A DNA stretch of 64,000 nt from Cloacibacillus porcorum (GCF_001701045.1 NZ_CP016757.1:496001-560000); one strand, 5' to 3'; shown: positions 8,497-16,880, counted from the stretch's first letter. Notes: generated from the letters alone by a model not told the origin. Made by a program: numbers and translations.

Positions 8497-8505
8497 AGTT
8501 CGATT

Positions 8506-8713
8506 ATTCCAGAATGGTACTTATAAGGCAAAGAACTGTTCGGAACACTAAATTATTCCTAACTGGAATATTGAGCCGTAAAGCTCATTGAAATTCCGTG
8601 GTGGAATCGATACTATTTTATAGGATATAGTGTGGTTACATCACTGCCAGAGGGATAAGACAGATGTTGACATAGGTATTTTGCCCTATACCATAATGGT
8701 ATCAATCTGGAAT
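8506..8713. promoter_or_regulatory. Operator array ATTCC-N5-GGAAT for the XRE regulator
   Basis: Two perfect palindromes lie at 8554-8570 (TATTCC-TAACT-GGAATA) and 8593-8607 (ATTCC-GTGGT-GGAAT). Imperfect sites occur at 8506-8520 (ATTCC-AGAAT-GGTAC) and about 8699-8713 (right half GGAAT kept). The outer sites sit next to the starts of the two divergent genes. The spacing and repetition fit binding of a dimeric XRE repressor. Confidence 0.65.
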
Positions 8714-8732
8714 CCGTGGAAGAGGTATCGGC

Positions 8733-8981
8733 ATGTGTACATTGGATGCTAAAGATTTCGTCAGCGAGCTTATGAGAGCCCCGGAGAGGCTGGTTAAAAT
8801 TTCCCAGATGCCTGAAGAGGAGCGCCGCGGCGCTATCAGGGCTCTAGGCTACGGCTTTACCTCCCGTGAGCTTGACGACTATATCTGTTATTACGCTGAT
8901 ATGCTGCGCGATGATTTATATCTTGGCGAGGGAGATTTCCGCGACATCATTATGAAAAAATGGGGCAACTGTCTCGAGTAG
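8733..8981 (+). CDS. Small protein resembling the Nif11-type leader domain
   Basis: The 82-aa product has AKDFVSELMRAPERLVKI, then RRGAIRALGYGFTSRELDDY. This is close to the Nif11 pattern (A..F...L..DP.L..K......A...GY.FT..EL). Nif11 domains occur as leaders of some RiPP precursors and as stand-alone proteins. The C-terminus here (RDDLYLGEGDFRDIIMKKW) lacks a Gly-Gly cleavage site or a Cys/Ser/Thr-rich core, so a peptide product is not supported. The gene lies opposite the XRE regulator behind shared operators. The family call is tentative. Confidence 0.55.
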   Translation: MCTLDAKDFVSELMRAPERLVKISQMPEEERRGAIRALGYGFTSRELDDYICYYADMLRDDLYLGEGDFRDIIMKKWGNCLE

Positions 8982-9106
8982 AGCCGCCCCGCCGTGAATA
9001 GGCGAAGCTGATATGGTAAATAAGGTTCGGTATATTAAGTGCTGGACCTTTTTGTCTGCCCGGAGCGCCGTTCAAAGTCAGCCCCGCGTCACGAAAATAT
9101 TATATG

Positions 9107-9133
9107 TTATAATATCGGTTAGCAAAAGCTAAC
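9107..9133. promoter_or_regulatory. Promoter -10 region with perfect palindrome before the methyltransferase
   Basis: A TATAAT-containing stretch (GTTATAATATCG) is followed at 9118-9133 by GTTAGC-AAAA-GCTAAC, a perfect 6-4-6 inverted repeat. It would cover the transcription start, a usual place for a repressor site. No cognate regulator can be assigned. Confidence 0.5.
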
Positions 9134-9159
9134 TTATATGCGCGAAAGGGATGGAACTC

Positions 9160-9768
9160 ATGCTCAAAGCCTTATTCAAAAATTGCGGCAAACCGCAGGG
9201 CGGTCTGGGAAAATTGCTGCTGTACGGCATGAATATCGGACACGGCACGCTATCCGAGTGGGGGCTGTCGCAGATCAAGATACCCGCCGCGGCAAATGTG
9301 CTCGATATCGGCTGCGGCGGCGGTGCCAACCTGCGGCGGCTGGCGAAGAGAGCCTCTCGCGGTCTCGTTTGCGGCATAGACATCTCCGAATGTAGCCTTG
9401 AATGTAGCCGTAAGAAGGTCAGCGAATATATCCTTGATGGAAGGTGTCAGGTCAAGTACGGCAGCGCCGAAAAGATTCCCTTCCCCGACGGCCTCTTCGA
9501 CGTGGTCACGGCCTTTGAGACGGTCTATTTTTGGAAAGATATGGAGTCGGCCCTGCGTGAGGTGGGGCGCGTCCTGAAAGAGGGCGGGCTTTTTCTGGTG
9601 GTGAACGAGGCGAGCGACGCGCAAAACAACTGCTGGTCGGATATAGTCGACGGCATGACCGTCCTCGGCGGGGACGAGCTGCGGGCGTTGTTCGAGGAGG
9701 CCGGTTTCAGCGCGGCAGAGGTCGTCAGTGAAGACGACGGGCGCATCTGCGTCATCGGTGCTAAATAG
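9160..9768 (+). CDS. Class I SAM-dependent methyltransferase
   Basis: The protein of about 202 residues has the Rossmann SAM-binding motif VLDIGCGGGANL (motif I), the acidic GIDIS at the end of strand 2, GSAEKIPFPDGLFDVVTAF (motifs II-III) and a motif of type EVGRVLKEGGLFLV. This is the UbiE/Methyltransf_11 pattern. The substrate cannot be told. I prefer the ATG at 9160 because AAAGGGATGG then sits at ribosome-site distance; the ATG at 9151 would have none. It stands alone behind a palindrome-bearing promoter. Confidence 0.85.
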   Translation: MLKALFKNCGKPQGGLGKLLLYGMNIGHGTLSEWGLSQIKIPAAANVLDIGCGGGANLRRLAKRASRGLVCGIDISECSLECSRKKVSEYILDGRCQVKYGSAEKIPFPDGLFDVVTAFETVYFWKDMESALREVGRVLKEGGLFLVVNEASDAQNNCWSDIVDGMTVLGGDELRALFEEAGFSAAEVVSEDDGRICVIGAK

Positions 9769-9805
9769 GGATTTGCTGAAAGAGGGGAGCGCCGCACGGC
9801 CCTTT

Positions 9806-11500
9806 TTACTTTTCCGACCAGCGCCGGGCGGCGCGAACGTCGACCGTGGTAGGAACGTCAGGAAGGATGGCGCGCGCCGCCTCCTCCATCGCCCGCTTCA
9901 GCAGGCCGCCGCAGTTGGCGGCGCTCTCCCGCGGGCATTCCACAATCACCTCGTCATGGATGGTGGCTACGATGAAGGCCTCGCTCCCCGCCAGCTCGGC
10001 CGCCAGCCGCCCAAGCGCCAGCTTGAGAATATCGGCGGCCGTCCCTTGTACCGGCGCGTTGCTGTGGGCCGGCAGGCCGTACCATTGCGGAAAAGAATAT
10101 CTCCGCCCGGTTAGCGTCCTGCCCTCGGGGCAGCGGCGGCGGCTGAGCGAAGCGTGCCACTCCCTGATGGAGGGATAGGCCTCGAAAAAGAGTCTGCGGA
10201 AGCGCTCGGCCTCCTTATGCGTCATCTCCACGCCGTAGGACTGCCGGGCGGAGAGGCGCAGCCCCTCGGCTCCCATCGCGTAGATCAGGCCGAAGTTGAC
10301 GGCCTTCGCATATTGCCGCTCCTCCCGGCTGACGGAGGCGAGCGGTTTTCCCAAAATCAGCGACGCCGTCAGGCCGTGCAGGTCCGTGCCGTTTCTGTAA
10401 GCCTCCAGCATCCGCCGCTCCCTCGTGATCTGCGCCGCGACGCGCAGCTCGATCTGCGGATAGTCCGCGATGAGCAGCAGGCGTCCGGCGGGGGCGATGA
10501 AACATCCTCTGAACTCTTTGCCGCGCGGTATCTGCTGGATATTGGGGGAATAGCAGCTCATGCGCCCCGTCCAAGCGGCGATCTGGACATACTGCGGGTG
10601 GAGCCGTCCGGTTTTTGCATGGAGCATCTTAGGGATTGGCAGCAGATATGTTGAGAGCTGCTTTGAGACCGCGCGGTAGCGCGAGAGGGCTGCTACCAGC
10701 GGGTGCGAACGGTGGGCGGCGAGCGCCGCCTTCGAGGTGCTTTTCACTTCGATTCCGTGTTCCCGCAGCAGCGACAGGATTTGGAGGTTGCTGTCAAAGT
10801 TCTCTCCGGAGGCGTCGGTATCACCCCAGAGCGTCGTCTGGAGCGGGCGCGGGCCGCCGAAGCGGCGCAGCTCCTCAAGGGCCTCCCTCTTTTCCTCCTC
10901 CGCTCTGGCGGTCAGCTCCCGCCAGGCAGCGAGGTTGAGCTGTATGCCGTGATATTCCATCTGGGCCAGGGCCGCCGCGCAGTCGAATTCTATCTTCGCG
11001 ATCCACACCAGCCCCTTTTCCTTGAGCTCCCCGATCATCGCCCTGCGCAGCCGCAGCAGAACATCAGCCTCCGCGGCGGTCTCTTCCTTCAGCCAGCGCC
11101 GCGCGATCTCCTCAAGCCCGGCGCTCGGATACTCATTCTCTGAAAGAAGCTGATGCGCGAGTGTGACGTCGAATATTTTTGTTGGGTTAATACCGTAGGG
11201 GATGAGAAACTGCAGGTCGGTTTTGGCATTGCAGAATACCTTCACCGGCGGCGATTCCAGCACCCCACGCAGTAGCCTTTGCGCCTCTGAGGGAAGGGAG
11301 AGACAGTCTACGGTCATGAGGGTGCCGCCCCATGCCAGGTTCAGGGCGTTGAGCCGGTCGCTGCGCGGATCGTTTCCGCTTGTCTCCAGCGTGACGGCGA
11401 CCGCCTCCTGGCGGCTGATTTCGCCGCCGTAAGACGAAAGTTCCTCCGCCGTAACGGCCACGCGGCGGCGTTTGGCGTTTTTTTCATCTGCTCTCCACAT
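9806..11500 (-). CDS. Short family-A DNA polymerase (exonuclease-like plus polymerase domains)
   Basis: The 564-aa protein lacks the 5' nuclease domain of full-length Pol I. The N-terminal 180 residues resemble the DnaQ/RNaseD-like 3'-5' exonuclease, but motif I reads VTLETSG with the first aspartate missing; KVFCNAKTDLQFL matches motif II. The polymerase domain is intact: motif A LLIADYPQIELR (usual DYSQ is DYPQ here), motif B RQYAKAVNFGLIYAMG, motif C ATIHDEVIVE. The ATG at 11500 has GGGG nine bases upstream. A role in repair or gap filling is inferred; proofreading may be reduced or lost. Confidence 0.85.
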   Translation of the reverse strand: MWRADEKNAKRRRVAVTAEELSSYGGEISRQEAVAVTLETSGNDPRSDRLNALNLAWGGTLMTVDCLSLPSEAQRLLRGVLESPPVKVFCNAKTDLQFLIPYGINPTKIFDVTLAHQLLSENEYPSAGLEEIARRWLKEETAAEADVLLRLRRAMIGELKEKGLVWIAKIEFDCAAALAQMEYHGIQLNLAAWRELTARAEEEKREALEELRRFGGPRPLQTTLWGDTDASGENFDSNLQILSLLREHGIEVKSTSKAALAAHRSHPLVAALSRYRAVSKQLSTYLLPIPKMLHAKTGRLHPQYVQIAAWTGRMSCYSPNIQQIPRGKEFRGCFIAPAGRLLLIADYPQIELRVAAQITRERRMLEAYRNGTDLHGLTASLILGKPLASVSREERQYAKAVNFGLIYAMGAEGLRLSARQSYGVEMTHKEAERFRRLFFEAYPSIREWHASLSRRRCPEGRTLTGRRYSFPQWYGLPAHSNAPVQGTAADILKLALGRLAAELAGSEAFIVATIHDEVIVECPRESAANCGGLLKRAMEEAARAILPDVPTTVDVRAARRWSEK

Positions 11501-11646
11501 GGACAATTACCCCGGCTTCAATAATCGATAACTTTTTCGCTGTTAAGTAATAAATCACTCTGTTCTTATTTTATCGTTATTCTATAATAAAGTTATACCG
11601 TAAGGTATCGGCGAATACAACTTCATGGAAAAGGAGCGTGTTGACG

Positions 11647-12036
11647 ATGAAAGAAGTTCTCGATTTTTTAAACAAGGTCGGAGTCTACTACCTGGCGACG
11701 GAGGAGGGAGACCAGCCCCGTGTGCGGCCTCTCGGTTTTGTCATGGAATGGCAGGGAAAACTGACCTTTTGCACCGGTAATAAGAAAAATATGTACAAAC
11801 AGATGGTAAATAATCCCAAGGTGGAGATCTGCGACAGCGATGGCAACACGCTGCGTATCTGCGGCAGGGCGGTATTCGCGACGACGGAGGCGGCGCAGGC
11901 AAAGGCTCTGGAGGTCATGCCGGCGCTGAAAAATATCTATTCCGTAGGCGACGGCGTCTTTGAGATATTCTATCTTGACGGGGCGAAGGCTGTCCTGTCG
12001 AATATGAAGGGTGAGAGCCGGGAACTGGCCGTTTAA
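11647..12036 (+). CDS. Pyridoxamine 5'-phosphate oxidase-like flavin-binding protein
   Basis: The protein of about 129 residues has the split-barrel layout of small PNPOx-like proteins: YYLATEEGDQPRVRPLGFV, LTFCTGNKKNMYKQMVNNPKVEIC and a C-terminal EIFYLDGAKAVL. Members bind FMN or F420-type cofactors, and many are of unknown activity. AAGGAG lies ten bases before the ATG at 11647; GTG and TTG codons at 11638 and 11641 are too close to it. A single gene. Confidence 0.8.
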   Translation: MKEVLDFLNKVGVYYLATEEGDQPRVRPLGFVMEWQGKLTFCTGNKKNMYKQMVNNPKVEICDSDGNTLRICGRAVFATTEAAQAKALEVMPALKNIYSVGDGVFEIFYLDGAKAVLSNMKGESRELAV

Positions 12037-12104
12037 GCGGCATCCAGCCCCTGCGCCCCTCAAGATGAATATGCCCCGAGGCATTTCTTGAACGTAAAAG
12101 ATAA

Positions 12105-12133
12105 AAACCCCCGCGGCTTGACCGCGGGGGTTT
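12105..12133. terminator. Bidirectional intrinsic terminator
   Basis: AACCCCCGCGG-CTTGA-CCGCGGGGGTTT forms a perfect GC stem. On the minus strand it is followed by five T, which makes it the nrdJ terminator; on the plus strand a short T run follows for the flavin-binding protein gene. Confidence 0.9.
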
Positions 12134-12170
12134 CCTGTCTGTTGGGATTGCAGTCGTAAGGAGTGGTCCT

Positions 12171-13871
12171 CTACTGCGGCCTTTTGAGCACGAAGCGCGG
12201 TCTAGCCGCCGCCATCACGGGCACCGGTTCGCCCTTCGGCGCTGATTTTTGCGTGCTCTCCTCTTCGGCCTTCTTCTCGTCCTCTTTCCTGTAAAGCACC
12301 TGGCTCGACTTTGAGCCGTCGCGGTAAACGGTGATGCCCTTGCAGCCCTCTCTCCAGGCGAGCGTGTAGGCGTCAAGCACATCCTGAACGCTGCATTCGT
12401 GGCGGAGGTTGACCGTCTTGGAGACGGCGAGATCGGTGTAGCGCTGGAAGACGCCCTGCATACGGACGTGGGCCGAGGGCGATACGTCGTGAGAGGTGAC
12501 GAAGACTCTCTTCATGACCTCTTCCGGGAGCCCCTCTTTCTGGGCCTGCTCATAGTAGCGGTTCACCTGCTTCATGATAACCTTTGTGCCGTCCGTCTGC
12601 GTGCGCACGCGCGTGTGCTCAAGCGCGAAAAGCGGTTCTATGCCGGAGGAGCAGTTGGCGAGCAGGGCGATCGTGCCGGTAGGCGCGATGCAGGTGAGCG
12701 TCGCGTTGCGGCGTCCAAGGTGCGCGAGAGTCTCCGGTATGCCCTTCTCTTTGCCGAGAGCCACCGATGTTTCGTGCGCCCGCTGCTGGATCGTCCGCAT
12801 GATGTTTTCCGCGAGCTCGTAGGCCTCTTTGCTGTCGTAGGGGATACGGAGCTGGAAGAGCAGGTCGGCCCAGCCCATGACTCCGAGCCCTATCTTGCGC
12901 GTCAGCTTCACCGCCTCGGCGATCTCGGGCAGTGGGTAGTGGTTGACGTCGATGACGTCGTCGAGGAAGCGTGTCGCCACCGCGGAAACTTCGCCCAGAA
13001 GTTCGTAGTCGAAGGCGCCCTCTTTTACCATCTTGGCGATATTTATCGAACCGAGATTGCAGGCCTCGTTCGGGTAGAGCGGGGACTCGCCGCAGGGGTT
13101 TGTGCTGGTTAGCTCTCCGAGGTTTGGCGTGGTATTGCCGCGGTTTATCGCGTCAAGGAAGATTATCCCCGGATCGCCCGTGCGCCAGGCCGAATCGGCT
13201 ATCTCCGCAAGCAGCGCCGCCTCCTCGCCCCGTGGGTCGCTGTTGACCTTTTCCATGAAATCGTCAAAGACGCCGACGGAGATGTTGAAGTTCGTTATCG
13301 TCCCGTCCTTGTCCTTGCAGTGGATGAACTTACGAATATCGGGGTGGTCGATATTGAGAATGCCCATGTTGGCGCCGCGGCGCATGCCGCCCTGCTGGAC
13401 CGTCTCCGTCGCCTTGTCGAAGAGTCCCATAAAGGATACGGGGCCGGAGGCGCGTCCGTTGGTGCTGTTGACCTTCGCGCCCTCGCTGCGCAGCTTCGAG
13501 AAATTGAAGCCGGTGCCGCCGCCGCTCTTGTGTATCAGCATCTGCTTGCGCAGGGCCTCGCAGATGCCCTCCATGGAATCTTCCACGCCGATGACGAAGC
13601 AGGCCGCGAGCTGTCCGTGCGGTGCGGGGCGTCCCGAGTTCATGAGGGTGGGGCTGTTGGGCAAAAAGAGAAGTTTCGCCATCACGTCATAGAACTCATC
13701 CGCCCATTTATACTGCATGGCAAGGCTTGATTCCGCGCCCGCGACATGTTTGGCGACCCGTTCAAGCATCTGCTCCGGTTTTTCTATAGGGTTCCTGTTC
13801 TCGTCGCGCCACAGGTAGCGGTCGCGTAAAATATCCTTGGCTGATGGACTGAAAGCCGGCTTTATGATCAT
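12171..13871 (-). CDS. nrdJ: Adenosylcobalamin-dependent ribonucleotide reductase (class II), short form
   Basis: The protein makes deoxyribonucleotides using a B12-derived radical, suited to an anaerobe. Visible family features: LFLPNSPTLMNSG, the first active-site cysteine region GQLAACFVIG, SGGGTGFNFS, the core STNPCGE motif with radical cysteine and glutamate, and the ACIAPTGTIALLANCSSGIEP-type loop. At about 566 aa it is shorter than many class II enzymes. It ends shortly after GITVYRDGSKSSQVLYR with a charged tail and no terminal cysteine pair, so the usual redox-relay tail is not visible. The ATG at 13871 has GGAGG nine bases upstream. Confidence 0.92.
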   Translation of the reverse strand: MIIKPAFSPSAKDILRDRYLWRDENRNPIEKPEQMLERVAKHVAGAESSLAMQYKWADEFYDVMAKLLFLPNSPTLMNSGRPAPHGQLAACFVIGVEDSMEGICEALRKQMLIHKSGGGTGFNFSKLRSEGAKVNSTNGRASGPVSFMGLFDKATETVQQGGMRRGANMGILNIDHPDIRKFIHCKDKDGTITNFNISVGVFDDFMEKVNSDPRGEEAALLAEIADSAWRTGDPGIIFLDAINRGNTTPNLGELTSTNPCGESPLYPNEACNLGSINIAKMVKEGAFDYELLGEVSAVATRFLDDVIDVNHYPLPEIAEAVKLTRKIGLGVMGWADLLFQLRIPYDSKEAYELAENIMRTIQQRAHETSVALGKEKGIPETLAHLGRRNATLTCIAPTGTIALLANCSSGIEPLFALEHTRVRTQTDGTKVIMKQVNRYYEQAQKEGLPEEVMKRVFVTSHDVSPSAHVRMQGVFQRYTDLAVSKTVNLRHECSVQDVLDAYTLAWREGCKGITVYRDGSKSSQVLYRKEDEKKAEEESTQKSAPKGEPVPVMAAARPRFVLKRPQ

Positions 13872-13975
13872 GATGACAGACCTCCGAGATAAAAACATAG
13901 TTTTAATTGGCAGGCGTGTTTTTTGCGCAGCCTCTATTTATAATAACATAAATCTGCCGTTTGGGAAGGTAAAAT

Positions 13976-13991
13976 ACACTATATATATTGA
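13976..13991. promoter_or_regulatory. NrdR box 1 upstream of nrdJ
   Basis: ACACTATATATATTGA matches the NrdR consensus (ACACtATATAtaGTGT-like) in the left half and partly in the right. It lies 105 bases before the nrdJ start, 15 bases from box 2. Confidence 0.75.
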
Positions 13992-13995
13992 CATC

Positions 13996-14039
13996 TTATC
14001 CACAAAACACTAGTGATAGTGTGACTAACTTGTGGATAA
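13996..14039. promoter_or_regulatory. Pair of inverted DnaA boxes flanking NrdR box 2
   Basis: TTATCCACA at 13996-14004 (plus strand) and its reverse complement TGTGGATAA at 14031-14039 are both exact matches to the strongest DnaA box. They bracket NrdR box 2. DnaA regulation of ribonucleotide reductase is known in E. coli (nrdAB), so a link between replication initiation and dNTP supply is plausible here. Confidence 0.65.
14007..14022. promoter_or_regulatory. NrdR box 2 upstream of nrdJ
   Basis: ACACTAGTGATAGTGT has perfectly matching outer halves ACACTA/TAGTGT. Its start is 31 bases from that of box 1, about three helical turns, the standard tandem arrangement for NrdR repression of ribonucleotide reductase genes. 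Confidence 0.85.
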
Positions 14040-14058
14040 AAAATAGGCCTTTTTTACG

Positions 14059-15510
14059 TTACTTCTTCCAGATGTCTTTCGTGAAGAGGACCAGCACCGT
14101 ATATAGTTCGAGGCGTCCGCAGAGCATGTCGAAGGTGTAGACCCATTTCGCGAAGGCGCTCTGTCCGGCGAAGTTGCAGACGGGGCCGACCTCCGCCAGT
14201 CCCGGACCGACGTTGCTCAGCGTGGCCGCCACGGCGCTTAACGAGGTCACGATATCGTTGCCGTCTAGGCTGACGGCAAGTGTGGAGACACCCCATATTA
14301 TGAAATAGACGGTGATGAAGCAGGCCGACGATGTGACCATCGAGGGGCTTGCCGTACCGCGTCCTTGAAATATCGCGACGACCGCGTTGGGATGGACCAT
14401 TTTCTTGAGCTCCGCGGCGGCTCCCTTGAGTACGACCTGAAAACGCACGCACTTGATCGCTCCCGCGGTCGACCCCGCGCAGCCCCCCACAAGCATGAGG
14501 GCGAGCAGCAGGAGCTGGGTGAATATCGGCCACAGCGCAAAGTCGGCGGTGGCGAAGCCGGTGGTGGTGATGATGCTGACCACCTGGAAAGAGGCGTAGC
14601 GCAGGGCGTCGGCAAAACTGCCGTATATCCCCTTCCAGAGCAGTACGGCGCAGATCATCATAATGGAGGCCGCCACCAGCACCGTGTAGAAGCGGAACTC
14701 CGAATCACGGTAGGGGCGCAGGCTCCTGCCGCGAATGGCCGCGAGGTGGAGGTTGAAGTTTGCGCCGGAGAGAAACATTATAAGGGTAAGAATATAATCA
14801 ATATACGCGGAATTATAAAAGGCGACGCTGGCGTTATGGGTGGAGAAGCCGCCCGTCGATACGGCGGCGAAGATGTGGGCGATGGCGTTATAGACCGACA
14901 TGCCTCCGAAGACGAGCAGGACGATGCCGACGACGGTCAGCCCCATATAGACCTTCCACAGCATCATCGCCATATCGGTGATTCTGGGGCTCGTCTTTTC
15001 AAGGCTGGGGCCGGGGCTTTCGGCCTTGAAGAGCTGTGTCATGTTGACGCCGAAGAGCGGCAGCATCGCGATTACGAGGACGACAATCCCCATACCGCCG
15101 AGCCACTGCGTCTGCGCGCGCCACATGAGAATACCGCGCGGTATCACCTCGACATTTTGCAGGACGGTGGCTCCCGTGGTCGTAAATCCGGACATTGCCT
15201 CAAAGTAGGCGTCGGTAAAGGCGGGAATATAGCCGCCGAGCATATAGGGCATACAGCCCTGTAAAGAGGCCACCACCCAGGCGAAGGCGACGCCGGCGAT
15301 CGCCTCGCGCGTCCCCAGTTCGTCCTTTGAGGAGCTGCGCCCCGCTATATGCAGCACCGCCGCCATCGCCAGACCGGTCAGCACGGAGAGCAGGAAGGCG
15401 CGGATATCATCGCTGCCGTCTTTCAGCGCCCAGGCCAGAGGAAAGGCCATTGAAGCGGTTATCGTCAGTATAAGTATTGACAGAAAGCGCGCGACTATCC
15501 TGTAATTCAA
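14059..15510 (-). CDS. trkH: Potassium uptake channel subunit TrkH/KtrB
   Basis: The 483-aa polytopic protein is the pore subunit of a Trk/Ktr potassium system. It has four M1-P-M2 repeats with selectivity-loop motifs: MSGFTTTGATVL, AAVSTGGFSTHNAS, ISTTTGFATADF-like (IITTTGFATADF) and SAVAATLSNVGPGL. GGCAGSTAGAIKC is also typical. It follows trkA with a four-base overlap (ATGA), so the regulatory and pore subunits are translated together. Confidence 0.93.
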   Translation of the reverse strand: MNYRIVARFLSILILTITASMAFPLAWALKDGSDDIRAFLLSVLTGLAMAAVLHIAGRSSSKDELGTREAIAGVAFAWVVASLQGCMPYMLGGYIPAFTDAYFEAMSGFTTTGATVLQNVEVIPRGILMWRAQTQWLGGMGIVVLVIAMLPLFGVNMTQLFKAESPGPSLEKTSPRITDMAMMLWKVYMGLTVVGIVLLVFGGMSVYNAIAHIFAAVSTGGFSTHNASVAFYNSAYIDYILTLIMFLSGANFNLHLAAIRGRSLRPYRDSEFRFYTVLVAASIMMICAVLLWKGIYGSFADALRYASFQVVSIITTTGFATADFALWPIFTQLLLLALMLVGGCAGSTAGAIKCVRFQVVLKGAAAELKKMVHPNAVVAIFQGRGTASPSMVTSSACFITVYFIIWGVSTLAVSLDGNDIVTSLSAVAATLSNVGPGLAEVGPVCNFAGQSAFAKWVYTFDMLCGRLELYTVLVLFTKDIWKK

Positions 15511-16880
15511 GAGTTATCCTCTCCGAAGGGGCGCATGGCCGTGTCCATGACGGCCGCCGTGCCGAAGACGACCACCTTGTCGCCGGCTTCAAGGATCGTC
15601 TCGCCGGTCGGGATCAGCATTTCATTTTCACGCTCCAACAGGCCGATGAGCGAACCGGGCGGCATCTTCAGGTCGATGAGGCTCATGCCGTTGGCGGGCG
15701 AGTCTTTGGAGAGCGTTATCTCAACGGCCTCGGCGCTGATCTCTTCAAGCACCGTCAGCACCCTAGCCGAGCCGGGGTAGCGGACGCTGCGCGTGATGAC
15801 GTCTGCGAGCGTCTGGTTGCGGTTGACGATGGCGTCGACCGGTATATGGTTCGTCATCTCAAGATAATTCGACCGGCGCACCACCGCTATGCTCTTGGAG
15901 ACGCCGAGTGTCTTTGCGAGTACCGAAAGCATGAGGTTCGTCTCGTCGTGCTCCGTCGCCGCCACATAGCCGTCGGCCTCCGCGATGCCCTCGGAGAGCA
16001 GGAACTCCGTGTCCGAGCCGTTTGCGCAGAGCACCATCACCTCCGGCAGCTCGCGGGAGAGCTTTTCACACTTGGCGCGGTCCTCGTCGACAAGGCGTAC
16101 CTCGATGCCGCGGATATGGGATATGAGCCTCGCCGCGGTCTGATAGCCGACCTTACCCGCGCCGACGATGAAGACCCGCTTGAGGCGTTTTGATTTGGAG
16201 GGCTGGAAGAGCCGCTCAATATCAAAGACTATCGAGCGGTAACACATCGTATAACAGAGGTCTCCCGCCTGTAATTCATCCATCGCCTTGGGGACGAACG
16301 AATGTTCGCCGCGTCTGATGCAGACGACGAGCATGATCATATTCGGGTTGTTTTTGCGTATTTCATAAAGCGGCAGCCCCTTGAGGGGAGAGTCCTGCGC
16401 GATGCGGAAGACATATATCCCCGCGCGTCCTCCGGCGATCTCGTTCGCGTGTATGGCGGAGCGCACCTCAAGCAGCTCCTCTATCTCCTTCGCGACGGAG
16501 CGTTCCGGCGAGATGAGCATATCGATGCCGAGATCTTTCGCCCAGCTCTCGTTGTCCGTGAACTCGAGGCCGACGGCGCGCGCAATAACGTGGGGCACGC
16601 CCATCCTCTTCGCTATCCAGCAGGCCATGAGGTTGACCTCGTCTTTATTGGTACAGGCGATGAGCATCGAGACATCGGAGCTGCCCTCCCTTATCCCGGC
16701 CTTTGCGAGCACGCTCGGACGGGCGCCGTTGCCCCTGATCACCATTACGTCAAGAGAGTTCTCAGCCCTTTCGGCCCTTTCCTCGCTGTCCTCAATGATG
16801 ATGATATTATGTCCGTCCGACGATAAGTTTTTTGCTACGCTGTATCCGACTTCGCCCGCTCCGACAAGCACAATGCGCAA
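15507..16880 (-). CDS. trkA: Trk potassium transport regulatory subunit TrkA
   Basis: The 457-aa cytosolic protein has two RCK modules. Each begins with a Rossmann nucleotide-binding motif: MRIVLVGAGEVGYSVA at residue 1 and RVFIVGAGKVGYQTA near residue 228. Each is followed by a TrkA-C domain; the last carries GDKVVVFGT. It binds NAD(H) or ATP/ADP and gates TrkH, encoded immediately downstream. Length and layout match the duplicated E. coli-type TrkA. Confidence 0.95.
   Translation of the reverse strand: MRIVLVGAGEVGYSVAKNLSSDGHNIIIIEDSEERAERAENSLDVMVIRGNGARPSVLAKAGIREGSSDVSMLIACTNKDEVNLMACWIAKRMGVPHVIARAVGLEFTDNESWAKDLGIDMLISPERSVAKEIEELLEVRSAIHANEIAGGRAGIYVFRIAQDSPLKGLPLYEIRKNNPNMIMLVVCIRRGEHSFVPKAMDELQAGDLCYTMCYRSIVFDIERLFQPSKSKRLKRVFIVGAGKVGYQTAARLISHIRGIEVRLVDEDRAKCEKLSRELPEVMVLCANGSDTEFLLSEGIAEADGYVAATEHDETNLMLSVLAKTLGVSKSIAVVRRSNYLEMTNHIPVDAIVNRNQTLADVITRSVRYPGSARVLTVLEEISAEAVEITLSKDSPANGMSLIDLKMPPGSLIGLLERENEMLIPTGETILEAGDKVVVFGTAAVMDTAMRPFGEDNS

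Noticed and set aside
8733-9768. RiPP gene cluster from the Nif11-like protein plus methyltransferase
   Set aside because: No leader cleavage motif, no core-like C-terminus, and no cyclase, LanM, radical SAM or peptidase-transporter gene nearby; the methyltransferase has its own promoter.
13996-14039. The two DnaA boxes as a replication origin
   Set aside because: Only two boxes, no AT-rich unwinding element with repeats, and no dnaA/dnaN genes; regulatory use at the nrdJ promoter is simpler.
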